A stretch of DNA of 64,000 nt from Aquimarina sp. MAR_2010_214 (GCF_002846555.1 NZ_PJMS01000001.1:4919501-4983500); one strand, 5' to 3'; counted from the stretch's first letter, positions 25,372 through 34,272 are shown. Translations and numbers: made by a program. The notes: generated from the letters alone by a model not told the origin.

Positions 25372-25687
25372 TATATATATTTTTAAGGTTATTCAAAATT
25401 TCAATTACAATGAGTATATATCAATTTGGATTCCATTTCAAATTTTAAGACATTTTGTCATTATTTCATATGCAAACAGTGACATTTTGTCAGAAATCAT
25501 CTTTACTAAGATGACAAAATATCTTAAATAGCAAAAACCCGAAAGAGTATTCTTTCGGGTTTTTTTAGTTATAAGTTACAGAATCTTAATTACAGATAAG
25601 TCAGTTTTCTATTTTAGAATATCGGTTTTGTTATCTAAATGGTTTCAAAATCAACGTATAAACCAACATATAAATCAATTCAATATA
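25372..25687. promoter_or_regulatory. hsp20 upstream region with three phased inverted-repeat sites
   Basis: Contains GACATTTTGTCA (25449-25460), TGACATTTTGTCA (25480-25492, a perfect TGACA-N3-TGTCA palindrome) and ATGACAAAATATC (25511-25523, imperfect copy). Their centres are about 32 bp apart, near three helical turns, so a protein would dock on one DNA face. No coding region is seen here. A separate terminator (25533-25566) ends the minus-strand TerB-like gene. Confidence 0.6.
25533..25566. terminator. Terminator hairpin
   Basis: Arms AAAACCCGAAAGA and TCTTTCGGGTTTT with a 4-nt loop, followed by a T tract on the plus strand and preceded by an A tract. It is 120 nt beyond the stop of the minus-strand gene 25688-26089. 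Confidence 0.85.
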
Positions 25688-26089
25688 TTAATTATAAAAA
25701 CGTGTAAAAATAGAGACTAATTCTTTTGGTGGAATTATCTTATTTGGGTAGTCATTCATTTTCTTGAGAACCGTATCAATTGCCTCTAATCTTAGCCCCA
25801 TACGCATTCCTATTTCTTTTATCTTATGAATTTCTAATTGAGAAGTCTCCTGATCTATATTCATAAGCAGCACTAACCTATGAAATTGAAGAATTCTTTG
25901 TGATTCGGGCTGTAAATTCTTTTTTTCTACTCCTTCTTCTATCAAAATATCTACCTCTTCTTTTGTAATCTTAAGCTGCGATGCAATGACAAGAATAAAG
26001 TTATATTCTTGTTCTTTAAATTTTTTATCTGCTTTTGCAAACTGTATCATTTCAGAAAGCAAACTTAATTTCTCTTCTTTACTATACAT
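25688..26089 (-). CDS. TerB-like tellurite-resistance-domain protein
   Basis: 133 residues, all-helical. The pattern EEKLSLLSEMIQFAKADKKFKEQEYNFILVIASQLKITKEEVDILIEEG matches TerB/DjlA-N domains, with the acidic pairs in ADKKFKEQE and the turn between helices. Cytoplasmic. No other ter genes adjoin, so it is more likely a general stress protein than a tellurite operon member. The ATG at 26089 is convincing. It is divergent from the DUF1456 gene. Confidence 0.75.
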   Translation of the reverse strand: MYSKEEKLSLLSEMIQFAKADKKFKEQEYNFILVIASQLKITKEEVDILIEEGVEKKNLQPESQRILQFHRLVLLMNIDQETSQLEIHKIKEIGMRMGLRLEAIDTVLKKMNDYPNKIIPPKELVSIFTRFYN

Positions 26090-26192
26090 AAACCAATTAC
26101 TTTTTGCCGAAAATAGTGATTTTCAACTAAACTCATATAACATTCTTTATATTCAACTTCTAATTTTAATCCCATTTTCAATTCAAAAAATA

Positions 26193-26200
26193 TACCTTTG
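26193..26200 (+). promoter_or_regulatory. -7 box four bases from a start codon
   Basis: TACCTTTG fits TAnnTTTG exactly and ends only 4 nt before the ATG at 26205. With the usual distance to the transcription start, the transcript would begin at or inside the start codon (leaderless mRNA). Confidence 0.5.
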
Positions 26201-26204
26201 CAGT

Positions 26205-26471
26205 ATGGGTTTAACAAACAATGATATTTTTAAAAAGTTAAGGGTTGCACATAAATTACGTGATGACGATATTGTAAAAATCTGCGCACTGGTAGATTTC
26301 AAAGTAACCAAAAGTGAACTGGGTGCATTTTTTAGAAATGAAAATCATCCAAAATACATGGAATGTGGTGATCAAATACTACGTAACTTTCTAAACGGGT
26401 TAATTATTCATCTTAGAGGTCCGATGCCCGAAAAAAAGAAAGACTCTACAAAGGATAAGAACACAAACTAA
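26205..26471 (+). CDS. DUF1456 (YehS-like) family protein
   Basis: 88 residues from the ATG at 26205 (MGLTNNDIFKKLRVAHKLRDDDIVKICALVDFKVTKSELGAFFRNENHPKYMECGDQILRNFLNGLIIHLRGP). This is one repeat of the duplicated E. coli YehS fold, so the protein is about half length and would need to dimerise. The basic tail KKKDSTKDKNTN is disordered. An earlier in-frame start at 25986 would add 73 residues antisense to the TerB gene and is rejected. Biochemical function unknown. Confidence 0.88.
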   Translation: MGLTNNDIFKKLRVAHKLRDDDIVKICALVDFKVTKSELGAFFRNENHPKYMECGDQILRNFLNGLIIHLRGPMPEKKKDSTKDKNTN

Positions 26472-26549
26472 CGTTTTTTACTTCGAAATAAATGCTTAAT
26501 TTGGTTGGACCAATATTTTTCATCCAACAATCACTCAACTTAAGTATCT

Positions 26550-28154
26550 ATGCTTACCGCAGCCGAAAAACAATTGTTTAGAGAAGAGCTTTTCTGTCAT
26601 TTAGACGGGATTGCTGTAGCTCCTGTTGCTTATTCTCTTTATAAAAACAATATTACCGATTATCTAATTAGCAATAAAGAAATATCAATTTCACAAATTG
26701 CTGCATCTCATAAAACCAATGAAGGATATCTAAATATCGCTCTGCGCATACTAAGCGCTCAAGGCTGGTTGGATTATGAAGCAAATAAAGATGACGTAAT
26801 TATAAAAACCAATGCGCTTTCTGAATTAGCTTTTGATCATTTTTATTTATATGAAGAAGTCGTTGACCTCTTAGAATATTCCGGTAAATTTCACCCTCGA
26901 AAATTTGAACTAGAGCCTTTTCATAAACTTGAACAACTATTCAAAAAATATCAAAACCGCTTTGGCTTAGCCTCTGAAAAAGACAGTACAACTACTCAAA
27001 TCCAAGATCAAGTCCTTAAACATATAGAAGGCATTTTGGTTGGACCAACTACCGTACATCTTGGTATGGGCGGAATGTTTCATAAATATTTTATGGAAGC
27101 ATCCTTTAGTGCTGATGAATATCACAAATTTCCAGAAAGCTTTAACACCATCCTCACATTCCTAAGCTACCTGGGTTGGTTTAGCAAATCAAATGGCAAC
27201 TATACTTTTACTAATAAAGGATTGTTTTTTGCTAAAAGAGCTTCTGCATACGGCGTAACTGTTTCATATATCCCTATGTTTCGACAAATGGATGCTTTAT
27301 TATTTGGCGATCCTAATGTACTATGGAACCCTCAAGCTGATACCGAAATACACGTAGATCGAGAAATGAATGTATGGGGAAGTGGAGGCGCACATACTAC
27401 ATATTTTAAAAAGATTGATGAAATCATTATTAGCCTGTTTAATAAACCTCTGGATGAGCAACCCAAAGGAATTCTGGATATGGGATGTGGCAATGGTGCT
27501 TTTTTAATTCACCTTTTTGAAGTCATTGAATCCAAAACACTACGAGGTAAACACTTAGATGATTACCCATTATTCCTAGTAGGTGCAGACTATAATAAAG
27601 CTGCTCTAAAAGTCACCAGAGCTAATTTAATCCAAGCAGATATATGGGCCAAAGTTATTTGGGGAGACATTAGCGATCCTGATTTACTAGAAAAAGATTT
27701 AAAGGAAAACTACACAATAGCATTAAAAGATTTATTATCGGTAAGAACATTTCTAGATCACAATAGGATTTGGAGCAAACCAACTTCACAACTGGACATT
27801 CCCAGCCAATCTACAGGTGCATTTGCTTATCGGGGAAAACGATTACTTAATAGTGATGTCGAACGAAACTTAAAGGATCATTTTAAAAAGTGGGCTCCTC
27901 ATATTGAAAAATTCGGGTTAATCGTCATAGAACTGCATACCATATCCCCAGAATTGACTGCTAAAAATCTTGGTAAAACCGCAGCTACCGCATATGACGC
28001 TACTCACGGTTTTTCTGATCAGTATATTTTAGAGATTGATTCTTTTTTAAAAGTAATCAAGGAAGTGGGCTTACAAAGTGACGACAAGTACTTTTCTAAA
28101 TTTCCGAATTCTGACCTCGCAACAGTAAGTATCAATTACATTATTGGCAAATAA
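26550..28154 (+). CDS. SAM-dependent methyltransferase with duplicated helical domains
   Basis: 534 residues. Two winged-helix-like helical regions at about 10-95 and 150-235, both with the Y-L-x-x-A-L-R-x-L-x-x-x-G-W-L pattern (YLNIALRILSAQGWLDY; FNTILTFLSYLGWFSK). A class I methyltransferase domain follows, motif I ILDMGCGNGAFL at about 308-319 and VGADYNKAALKVTRANL at about 345. The late segment has DHNRIW and SDQYILEIDSFLK. The layout resembles AprA-type methyltransferases of polyketide loading modules, but here it stands alone with no PKS genes. Substrate unknown. Ends in a terminator (28153-28187). Confidence 0.8.
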   Translation: MLTAAEKQLFREELFCHLDGIAVAPVAYSLYKNNITDYLISNKEISISQIAASHKTNEGYLNIALRILSAQGWLDYEANKDDVIIKTNALSELAFDHFYLYEEVVDLLEYSGKFHPRKFELEPFHKLEQLFKKYQNRFGLASEKDSTTTQIQDQVLKHIEGILVGPTTVHLGMGGMFHKYFMEASFSADEYHKFPESFNTILTFLSYLGWFSKSNGNYTFTNKGLFFAKRASAYGVTVSYIPMFRQMDALLFGDPNVLWNPQADTEIHVDREMNVWGSGGAHTTYFKKIDEIIISLFNKPLDEQPKGILDMGCGNGAFLIHLFEVIESKTLRGKHLDDYPLFLVGADYNKAALKVTRANLIQADIWAKVIWGDISDPDLLEKDLKENYTIALKDLLSVRTFLDHNRIWSKPTSQLDIPSQSTGAFAYRGKRLLNSDVERNLKDHFKKWAPHIEKFGLIVIELHTISPELTAKNLGKTAATAYDATHGFSDQYILEIDSFLKVIKEVGLQSDDKYFSKFPNSDLATVSINYIIGK

Positions 28155-28187
28155 AAAAGCCCCGATTGATGATTTCGGGACTTTTTG
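28153..28187 (+). terminator. Terminator of methyltransferase gene
   Basis: Near-perfect arms AAAAAGCCCCGA and TTTCGGGACTTTTT with one mismatch, ending in a T tract right after the stop at 28154. It also faces the minus-strand gene ending at 28207. Confidence 0.85.
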
Positions 28188-28206
28188 CATTCACATGTTT
28201 ACAATC

Positions 28207-28539
28207 TTATTCTTCTACAATACGTAAAGGCATTTTAAATACTCTAGGCTCAGAACCATATTGTCTTCCTATTTTTTTATAGTTTAAGCGACTCTTAATA
28301 TATCCTTCTAATTTTTCACTTTCAGAATCAACAGATAGCACAACAATTTCTCCTTTACTATTTAAAGCAAATGTTACATAGGCCGTTAATTCCTTTTTAA
28401 TTTTAAAAGATGGTTTCTTTAATAAAGCCTTAATTTCCTTATTAAGAGCATTTTCTGTTTTCGTCGGGTTAGTATTAGCACTTGCAACGCTACTTATCGC
28501 AAAAGCAACCACTATAAGTAATACATTCAATTTTTTCAT
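28207..28539 (-). CDS. Exported TonB-C-like small protein
   Basis: 110 residues with a clear signal peptide (MKKLNVLLIVVAFAISSVASA). The mature part AYVTFALNSKGEIVVLSVDSESEKLEGYIKSRLNYKKI...RVFKMPLRIVEE has the beta-alpha-beta pattern of a TonB C-terminal fold (VTFxLNxxGEIxxLxVxS; final hydrophobic strand). Periplasmic. It has no proline-rich linker or TM anchor, so it is not a functional TonB; such one-domain proteins are common in Bacteroidetes with unknown roles. Monocistronic. Confidence 0.78.
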   Translation of the reverse strand: MKKLNVLLIVVAFAISSVASANTNPTKTENALNKEIKALLKKPSFKIKKELTAYVTFALNSKGEIVVLSVDSESEKLEGYIKSRLNYKKIGRQYGSEPRVFKMPLRIVEE

Positions 28540-28686
28540 GATCTATTCGTTTTATTGATTTATATCTATAAGACCATTGGTTACCTATATCTGTTACATC
28601 TAAAAAGATTATTTAACACAGATTAACAAACCACACAAATACAATTAACACAATTCCTCTTAAAAAAGCACCTCTCTACTTCTATG

Positions 28687-29193
28687 CTAATTTCTTGTAT
28701 AGTGAATAATTACATCTTCATATTTTGGAAATTGCTGAACTAATTTTTTTCTTTCTCCCAACTCAAAATCATCAAAATCAAAACCTGGAGATACTGTACA
28801 CCCAACCAAAGAATAGCTATTCTCATTTTTTACACTTGAAGCGAACCAACAACCCGCAGGAACTACCAATTGAGGCAGCTCTCCTTCATCTAAATTTAAA
28901 CCTACAGAATAGCAGTGATATTTCCCTTCTAAATCGATTACATGTACAAACAAAGAAGACCCCTCATAATAATGCCATATCTCATCCTGATTAATTTTAT
29001 GAAATGCCGAAAAATTGTCTGAAGTAAGGAGAAAGTAAATAGCAGTACAATACTTACGTTTCCCATTAAATTCTTTACTTAAAATTTGTTTAGGGATAAC
29101 ACCTTCACTTCTATACGTTTCTTTATAAAATCCTCCTTCAGGATGCGGATTCATATCAAGTTTCTTAACTATCTTTTCTAACCTTGCATTCAT
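28687..29193 (-). CDS. Cupin family protein (DUF985)
   Basis: 168 residues. The family opening KKLDMNPHPEGGFYKETYRS is exact, followed by AIYFLLTSDNFSAFHKINQDEIWHYYEGSSLFVHVID (cupin motif 1 region with His and Glu ligands) and VPAGCWFASSV (motif 2 region). Single-domain beta barrel, cytoplasmic. Members bind metals and sugars or act on unknown small molecules; no firm function. Single gene. Confidence 0.88.
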   Translation of the reverse strand: MNARLEKIVKKLDMNPHPEGGFYKETYRSEGVIPKQILSKEFNGKRKYCTAIYFLLTSDNFSAFHKINQDEIWHYYEGSSLFVHVIDLEGKYHCYSVGLNLDEGELPQLVVPAGCWFASSVKNENSYSLVGCTVSPGFDFDDFELGERKKLVQQFPKYEDVIIHYTRN

Positions 29194-29235
29194 AGCATTT
29201 TATATTTTACACCATTTGAAGTTTTATAAAAAAAA

Positions 29236-29260
29236 GAAGCGATCATTGATAGATCGCTTC
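29236..29260 (-). terminator. Terminator downstream of sucC
   Basis: Perfect 9-bp arms GAAGCGATC (29236-29244) and GATCGCTTC (29252-29260), with an A tract on the low-coordinate side that gives U residues for minus-strand transcripts. Confidence 0.8.
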
Positions 29261-29287
29261 TAATATATACTAAAATCTAATTAGTTA

Positions 29288-30481
29288 TTATGCTAATACT
29301 GCCTGTACTTTGTCAGCAGCTTCCTGAAACTGTACTGCACTTTGTACATCTAGCCCACTACTATCAATTAATTCTTTTGCAATATCAGCATTAGTACCTT
29401 GTAAACGAACTATAATTGGCACATTAATCGCGTCACCCATATTTTTATAAGCATCTACAACTCCTTGTGCTACTCGATCACAACGAACGATACCTCCAAA
29501 AATATTGATTAAAATTGCTTTTACATTTGGATCTTTAAGGATTATTCTAAATGCTGTCTCTACACGTTTTGCATCAGCAGTACCTCCTACATCAAGGAAA
29601 TTTGCCGGCTCTCCTCCTGCTTGTTTAATCAAATCCATTGTAGCCATTGCAAGACCTGCACCGTTTACCATACATCCTACATTTCCATCAAGATCTACAT
29701 AATTAAGACCTACTTCTTTTGCTTCAACTTCGATTGGATTTTCCTCTCTGATATCACGCATATCTACATAATTCTTATGACGATATAATGCATTATCATC
29801 CAAGGTCACTTTGGCATCTACTGCCATAATTTTATCATCACTTGTCTTAAGAACAGGGTTTATTTCAAATAAAGATGCATCTGACTTAACATAAGCTGTA
29901 TATAATGCCATTACAAATTTGGTCATTTCTTTAAAAGCAGTTCCGCTTAATCCCAAATTAAAAGCAACACGTCTTGCTTGAAAAGGGAGTAATCCAACAG
30001 ATGGATCGACTTCTTCTGTAAAAATTAGATGAGGAGTTTCTTCTGCTACAGTTTCGATATCCATACCTCCTTCTGTAGAATACATAATCATATTACGTCC
30101 AGAAGTACGATTTAGCAATACCGACATATAAAATTCATTCGGTTCACTATCTCCAGGATAATATACATCTTCTGCTACCAATACCTGGTGAACTTTCTTA
30201 CCTTCTGCCGAAGTTTGAGGAGTAATCAAGTTCATTCCTATGATCTGTTCTGCTATCTCTTCTACTTCCTTAAGGTTTTTAGCAAGCTTCACTCCACCGC
30301 CTTTTCCTCGTCCACCAGCGTGAACTTGCGCCTTAATTACATGCCATCCTGTTCCGGTTTCTGCAGTAAGTTGTTTTGCCGCAGCTACAGCTTCATTTGC
30401 ATTTTGTGCTACAATACCGCGCTGTATACGCACGCCAAAGCTATTTAATATCTCTTTACCCTGATACTCGTGTAAGTTCAT
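29288..30481 (-). CDS. sucC: Succinate-CoA ligase (ADP-forming) beta subunit
   Basis: 397 residues, standard length. The N-terminal ATP-grasp domain begins [31 protein letters not shown] (about 56-69) is the ATP-binding loop, NPVL the metal-site region, and the C-terminal flavodoxin-like ligase domain has [18 protein letters not shown] and [16 protein letters not shown], contacting the phosphohistidine loop of SucD. TCA cycle enzyme, making succinate with substrate-level ATP. sucD is not adjacent, as is usual in flavobacteria, where the two subunits are often separate. Own terminator. Confidence 0.97.
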   Translation of the reverse strand: MNLHEYQGKEILNSFGVRIQRGIVAQNANEAVAAAKQLTAETGTGWHVIKAQVHAGGRGKGGGVKLAKNLKEVEEIAEQIIGMNLITPQTSAEGKKVHQVLVAEDVYYPGDSEPNEFYMSVLLNRTSGRNMIMYSTEGGMDIETVAEETPHLIFTEEVDPSVGLLPFQARRVAFNLGLSGTAFKEMTKFVMALYTAYVKSDASLFEINPVLKTSDDKIMAVDAKVTLDDNALYRHKNYVDMRDIREENPIEVEAKEVGLNYVDLDGNVGCMVNGAGLAMATMDLIKQAGGEPANFLDVGGTADAKRVETAFRIILKDPNVKAILINIFGGIVRCDRVAQGVVDAYKNMGDAINVPIIVRLQGTNADIAKELIDSSGLDVQSAVQFQEAADKVQAVLA

Positions 30482-30634
30482 ACTATTATTTTTTTGCCTT
30501 TTTTAGGAGTTCCAAAAATAGGAAAAGTGAAGTTATTGTGCCAATCTTTTTATAGTAAAAAAAACTAGTCTTTTTTAATTCTATAAACAATCAAAAAATT
30601 ACGTTAACAAAGGTAAAGATTGCCGCTTAACTCA

Positions 30635-31270
30635 TTACAATTTAAAATCCTCAAAATCTAAAGGGTCAAAATTTTTAAAATGCCCATTCATTTTGATCAC
30701 TTTTTTAGCATTATTCATTTCTCTCACCACAGGAATTGTTTTTTTAAGATGGCCAATCAAATACTTTAATCTTTCTACCTCATTACGAAGTTTTAACAAA
30801 TGATATTCTTGATGCAGAGCCAATCCTATTTTATGTGCTACCTGATAACTAACAAAGGGGATGTCAAATACAGGTGGGTTATTTATTGTTAGTTCTACAT
30901 ATAAAATAGCAATATTTTTAAGCAACTCTTCTTGCAACTCTTCTTCACTACTATCATCATCCTTAAGAAACTCTACCTCTCCTCCGGCGTATAGTTTGCC
31001 AGGAAATTGCTGATAAAAGTTTTTGATTTTAAAAATCCGTGTTCCTTGACATACAACATCACTCTCTCCGCCTGGGTATTTCTGAACTATTTTTTGAAGT
31101 TTTACTTCGGTACCATATTCTAACTTTTCGTCAATATAAGTAGGTATACCAAATAAAATTCCTTCTTCTTCACATTCAGTAATCAATTGTTGGTACCTTT
31201 TTTCAAAAATATGCAAAGGCAATCGCTCTTCGGGATACACAACGGTTTGTAATGGAAAAAGAGGTAGCAT
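30635..31270 (-). CDS. LON-substrate-binding-domain protein
   Basis: 211 residues from the ATG at 31270 (MLPLFPLQTVVYPEERLPLHIFEKRYQQL), which has an A-rich upstream region and the usual family start; ten more residues are possible from 31300. Features of the Lon N-terminal domain are seen (LPLFPL, LPLHIFE, GTRIFKIKNF), with no ATPase or protease part. The end is the helical bundle seen in stand-alone members (HKIGLALHQEYHLLKLRNEVERLKYLIGHLKKTIPVV). Possibly a proteolysis adaptor; not established. Confidence 0.88.
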   Translation of the reverse strand: MLPLFPLQTVVYPEERLPLHIFEKRYQQLITECEEEGILFGIPTYIDEKLEYGTEVKLQKIVQKYPGGESDVVCQGTRIFKIKNFYQQFPGKLYAGGEVEFLKDDDSSEEELQEELLKNIAILYVELTINNPPVFDIPFVSYQVAHKIGLALHQEYHLLKLRNEVERLKYLIGHLKKTIPVVREMNNAKKVIKMNGHFKNFDPLDFEDFKL

Positions 31271-31408
31271 GATTTTTTTATTAAATGTACTAATTAACAC
31301 TGTTTATATCCCTTAAACACAAGTTAAAAATCTTAATTTTTCTTATGCATTAGATTTTTTCTTTTCAAGACACCAATATCTCTAATATTATTGATAATTT
31401 CGTAGGCT

Positions 31409-31416
31409 TAAATTTG
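31409..31416 (+). promoter_or_regulatory. -7 box for lysA, close to the start codon
   Basis: TAAATTTG matches TAnnTTTG and ends 7 nt before the ATG at 31424. A TTG is 15 nt upstream (31391-31393), slightly close for a -33 box. The mRNA leader would be almost absent. Confidence 0.5.
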
Positions 31417-31423
31417 TGACACA

Positions 31424-32653
31424 ATGGAAAATGAAAATTTATTAGCAATTGCAAATGAGTATGGGAGCCCGGTTTATGTTTATGACTCCTCAAAAATCAT
31501 CTCACAGTATGATCGTCTTTCTGATGCTTTTAAGAAAGTCAAACGGTTAAAACTTAATTATGCAGTCAAGGCACTGTCTAATCTTGCTATTTTAAAGTTA
31601 ATGAATTCATTAGGAGCCGGACTAGATACTGTTTCTGCTCAAGAAGTAGCATTAGGACTAAAGGCTGGTGTCAAACCAAGTAATATTGTTTTTACTCCTA
31701 ACGGGGTCTCTCTTGAAGAAATAGAGGAAGTTTCTGCCTTGGGTGTACAAATAAATATTGATAACCTTTCTATTCTGGAGCAATTTGGTACAAAGCACCC
31801 TAATGTCCCTGTATGTATCCGTATGAATCCGCATGTAATGGCAGGAGGAAACAGCAAAATATCGGTAGGACATATTGATAGTAAATTTGGGATATCAATT
31901 CATCAAATCCCACATATTCTTAGGATTGTAGAAAATACTGGAATGCGTATTAATGGAGTACATATGCATACAGGTAGTGACATTCTGGATATTGAAGTGT
32001 TTCTACGTGCTTGTGAAATACTTTTTGAAACTGCAATGAATTTCAAAAACCTAGATTTTATTGATTTTGGTAGCGGATTTAAAGTACCTTATAAATTAGG
32101 TGATATTGAAACTGACATTGAGGAGTTTGGCAATAAAATGACTAAACGCTTTAATACTTTTTGCAAAGAATACGGCAAAGAACTAACTCTAGGTTTTGAA
32201 CCTGGTAAATTCCTGGTAAGTGAAGCTGGATATTTTTTGGCTAAAGTAAATGTAATCAAACAGACTACATCTACTGTTTTTGCCGGAATTGATAGTGGTT
32301 TTAATCACTTCATTCGACCTATGTTCTACAATTCACATCATGAAATTATTAACATTTCTAACCCGAAAGGAAAAGAACGTTTTTATTCGGTAGTTGGATA
32401 TATTTGTGAAACAGATACTTTTGCAACAAACAGAAGGATTCCTGAAATTAATGAAGGAGATACTATTGCTTTCAAAAATGCAGGCGCCTACTGTTTTTCT
32501 ATGTCTAGCAATTACAATTCTCGTTATCGCCCGGCAGAGGTATTGTGGCATGAAGGAAAAGCACATTTGATTCGCAAGCGTGAAACATTTGAAGATCTTA
32601 CAAAGAATCAGGTAGATATAGATATCTTTTCTAAAGTTGTTGAAACAACATAA
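31424..32653 (+). CDS. lysA: Diaminopimelate decarboxylase
   Basis: 409 residues, fold-type III PLP decarboxylase. The PLP lysine is K49 in LNYAVKALSN. The glycine-rich PLP phosphate loop is FIDFGSGFKVPY (about 205-217), GFEPGKFLV (about 262), and the substrate/dimer-interface motif GAYCFSMSSNYNSRYRPAEV (about 350-369) holds the catalytic cysteine region. Last step of lysine synthesis, meso-DAP to lysine plus CO2. Monocistronic with its own terminator. Confidence 0.96.
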   Translation: MENENLLAIANEYGSPVYVYDSSKIISQYDRLSDAFKKVKRLKLNYAVKALSNLAILKLMNSLGAGLDTVSAQEVALGLKAGVKPSNIVFTPNGVSLEEIEEVSALGVQINIDNLSILEQFGTKHPNVPVCIRMNPHVMAGGNSKISVGHIDSKFGISIHQIPHILRIVENTGMRINGVHMHTGSDILDIEVFLRACEILFETAMNFKNLDFIDFGSGFKVPYKLGDIETDIEEFGNKMTKRFNTFCKEYGKELTLGFEPGKFLVSEAGYFLAKVNVIKQTTSTVFAGIDSGFNHFIRPMFYNSHHEIINISNPKGKERFYSVVGYICETDTFATNRRIPEINEGDTIAFKNAGAYCFSMSSNYNSRYRPAEVLWHEGKAHLIRKRETFEDLTKNQVDIDIFSKVVETT

Positions 32654-32674
32654 TATACCACTTAAATTAAAAAT

Positions 32675-32708
32675 AAAAAAAGCGTCAGATTTTCATCTGA
32701 CGCTTTTT
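32675..32708 (+). terminator. lysA terminator
   Basis: Arms AAAAAGCGTCAGA and TCTGACGCTTTTT with a 7-nt loop and T tract, 22 nt after the lysA stop. Confidence 0.88.
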
Positions 32709-32898
32709 AGTATAGTAAACTTTTCTTTTTCTTTTGCCTCATCTACCATTCTTTTCACATCAGCAAGAAGTACTTTGGCGTGCCCGGATATCCAACAACA
32801 ACAATATTTTTAATTATAATTTTTTCCATAACAATATCAACTAGTCCTCTTGGAGGCGAACCATTACCATTACTTAATGTTACCCCTCTATATTCTCT
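32693..32898 (-). pseudogene. Frameshifted gene remnant
   Basis: On the minus strand an open stretch encodes REYRGVTLSNGNGSPPRGL, VDIVMEKIIIKNIVVVGYPG and then, after a one-base loss near 32783, HAKVLLADVKRMVDEAKEKEKFTIL, ending at a TGA that overlaps the lysA terminator. A stop lies just before the first codon and there is no start. Both halves have protein-like composition and the shift is clean, so this looks like the end of a small gene in decay. Family not recognised. The rest of 32654-32966 shows no other gene. Confidence 0.5.
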
Positions 32899-32966
32899 CT
32901 AATTAAAGGCAAATACAACTATTTAATATTTATTATCTTTAGTACACTATCAAAATCATTTTAATC

Positions 32967-33479
32967 ATGGAAAAGTTACAATGGAATTCGTTTACCAAAA
33001 AAATTTACATCCATAAATCTATTGAAGAATTATATGATTTATGGGCCACCCCAAAAGGCATCACTTCTTGGTTTTTAAAACATGCTGAATACAATACTAC
33101 GAATGGACAAATCAGAGAGCCATTAGAGCGCATTCAAAAAGGTGATACATATACTTGGGAATGGCATAATTGGGATGAAAAAGAAAAAGGAGAAGTACTA
33201 GAAGCTAATGGGGATAACTATATAGAAATTAGTTTTAGCAATTCAAAAGTTTCTGTAAAACTCGAAAAGAAAAATAATGTAACTATGGTGATTTTATCCC
33301 AATTTGATATCCCTGTAGACGATAAGAGCAAATTACAAATACACTATGGGTGCAGTAATGGTTGGACATTTTGGCTTGCTAATCTAAAAGCTTTTGTAGA
33401 GCACGGTATTTTACTAAATGAAACTGAAATAAGTCTACAGGAGAGTGAGCTTTCTGGGTATGAATTTGTAAATATGTGA
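32967..33479 (+). CDS. SRPBCC/AHSA1 family protein
   Basis: 170 residues of the START-like fold: VYIHKSIEELYDLWATPKGITSWFLK-like opening (residues 10-40), central strands (YTWEWHNWDEKEKGEVLEANGDNYIEISF) and the C-terminal helix GCSNGWTFWLANLKAFVEHGILL. The AHSA1/CalC group binds hydrophobic ligands or, in eukaryotes, Hsp90; bacterial roles are mostly unknown. Soluble. Convergent with the DUF3820 gene whose stop is adjacent (33480). Confidence 0.88.
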   Translation: MEKLQWNSFTKKIYIHKSIEELYDLWATPKGITSWFLKHAEYNTTNGQIREPLERIQKGDTYTWEWHNWDEKEKGEVLEANGDNYIEISFSNSKVSVKLEKKNNVTMVILSQFDIPVDDKSKLQIHYGCSNGWTFWLANLKAFVEHGILLNETEISLQESELSGYEFVNM

Positions 33480-33704
33480 TTATAATTTTTTGATATTCCT
33501 AATCAAATACTCTAATCCGTTAAGTTTTAATTCATATACTGTTTGTAGTTGCTGTCCTAGTAATCCTTTTGGAAAGCCTTTGTTGTGATACCAAACAACA
33601 TAATACTCTGGAAGATCAATAAGATACCTGTCTTTATATTTGCCAAACGGCATTTTAGTATGTGCTAATTTGATTAAAAAATCCTTTTGGAGTTGGATTT
33701 CCAT
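33480..33704 (-). CDS. DUF3820 family protein
   Basis: 74 residues with the family signature KMPFGKYKDRYLIDLPEYYVVWYHNKGFPKGLLGQQL. The M-P-F-G-K-Y-K motif is shared with exonuclease-associated domains. Small, cytoplasmic, function unknown. Its stop abuts the stop of the convergent AHSA1-like gene. The exported DUF922-type gene lies just upstream (20 nt) in the same direction and may be co-transcribed. Confidence 0.85.
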   Translation of the reverse strand: MEIQLQKDFLIKLAHTKMPFGKYKDRYLIDLPEYYVVWYHNKGFPKGLLGQQLQTVYELKLNGLEYLIRNIKKL

Positions 33705-33723
33705 GAGGTTAGTTATAAAACAA

Positions 33724-34260
33724 TTATTCAGTAAAATCTCGGTAATACCACATTAGTGTCTCTACCTTTTTTTCCCATTTTTTCTGAGCTCCTCTATTTC
33801 TTGAATGATCTGTTTCTTCATCATATCTTTCTTGCATATTAATTCTCATTCTCTCTACCAGCTTATACATTTTATTAAGGTCTCTTCTTATATTTTTACC
33901 TGAACTATATTCTTTCAGTCTTTTTCTCATTATTCGCGCATGTAATTCTGAAATATCAAAATGTAATTGCTCATGAGAAAGAAGTTCTTCTGACATATGC
34001 CCTCTTTTAACCCAAGACAAAGATGGGTAACAAAAACTATCTACTTGATAATTTAATTCAATTTCTCCTTTATCTTTACCATAAGACCATTGATAAGTTA
34101 TTCCTGTATTCACACTAGCACCATAACTACTGTTCAGATTAGGCTTACCTCTAAAATCTGACCAGTCTAATTCGCTTCTTTCTGCGTACGAGAATTTCCC
34201 TACATAACCATTATTATTGGCAAAAAATAAAATTAAAATAATAGTAAAGCACTTACTCAT
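33724..34260 (-). CDS. DUF922-like exported protein
   Basis: About 178 residues from the ATG at 34260 (a start at 34272 adds four). Hydrophobic signal segment FTIILILFFANNNGYVG. The mature part opens with the LDWSDFRGKPN motif of DUF922 proteins, which are related to zinc proteases, and holds HEQLHFDISELHARIMRKRLKEY, an HExxH-like HEQLH with further ligands possible. Probably a periplasmic or secreted metal-dependent protein. Enzymatic activity not shown by sequence alone. Confidence 0.78.
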   Translation of the reverse strand: MSKCFTIILILFFANNNGYVGKFSYAERSELDWSDFRGKPNLNSSYGASVNTGITYQWSYGKDKGEIELNYQVDSFCYPSLSWVKRGHMSEELLSHEQLHFDISELHARIMRKRLKEYSSGKNIRRDLNKMYKLVERMRINMQERYDEETDHSRNRGAQKKWEKKVETLMWYYRDFTE

Positions 34261-34272
34261 AATTGCAAACAA

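Noticed and set aside
31273..31423. Possible lysine riboswitch ahead of lysA
   Set aside because: The leader is too short given the -7 box 7 nt from the ATG, and no aptamer-like helices are visible.
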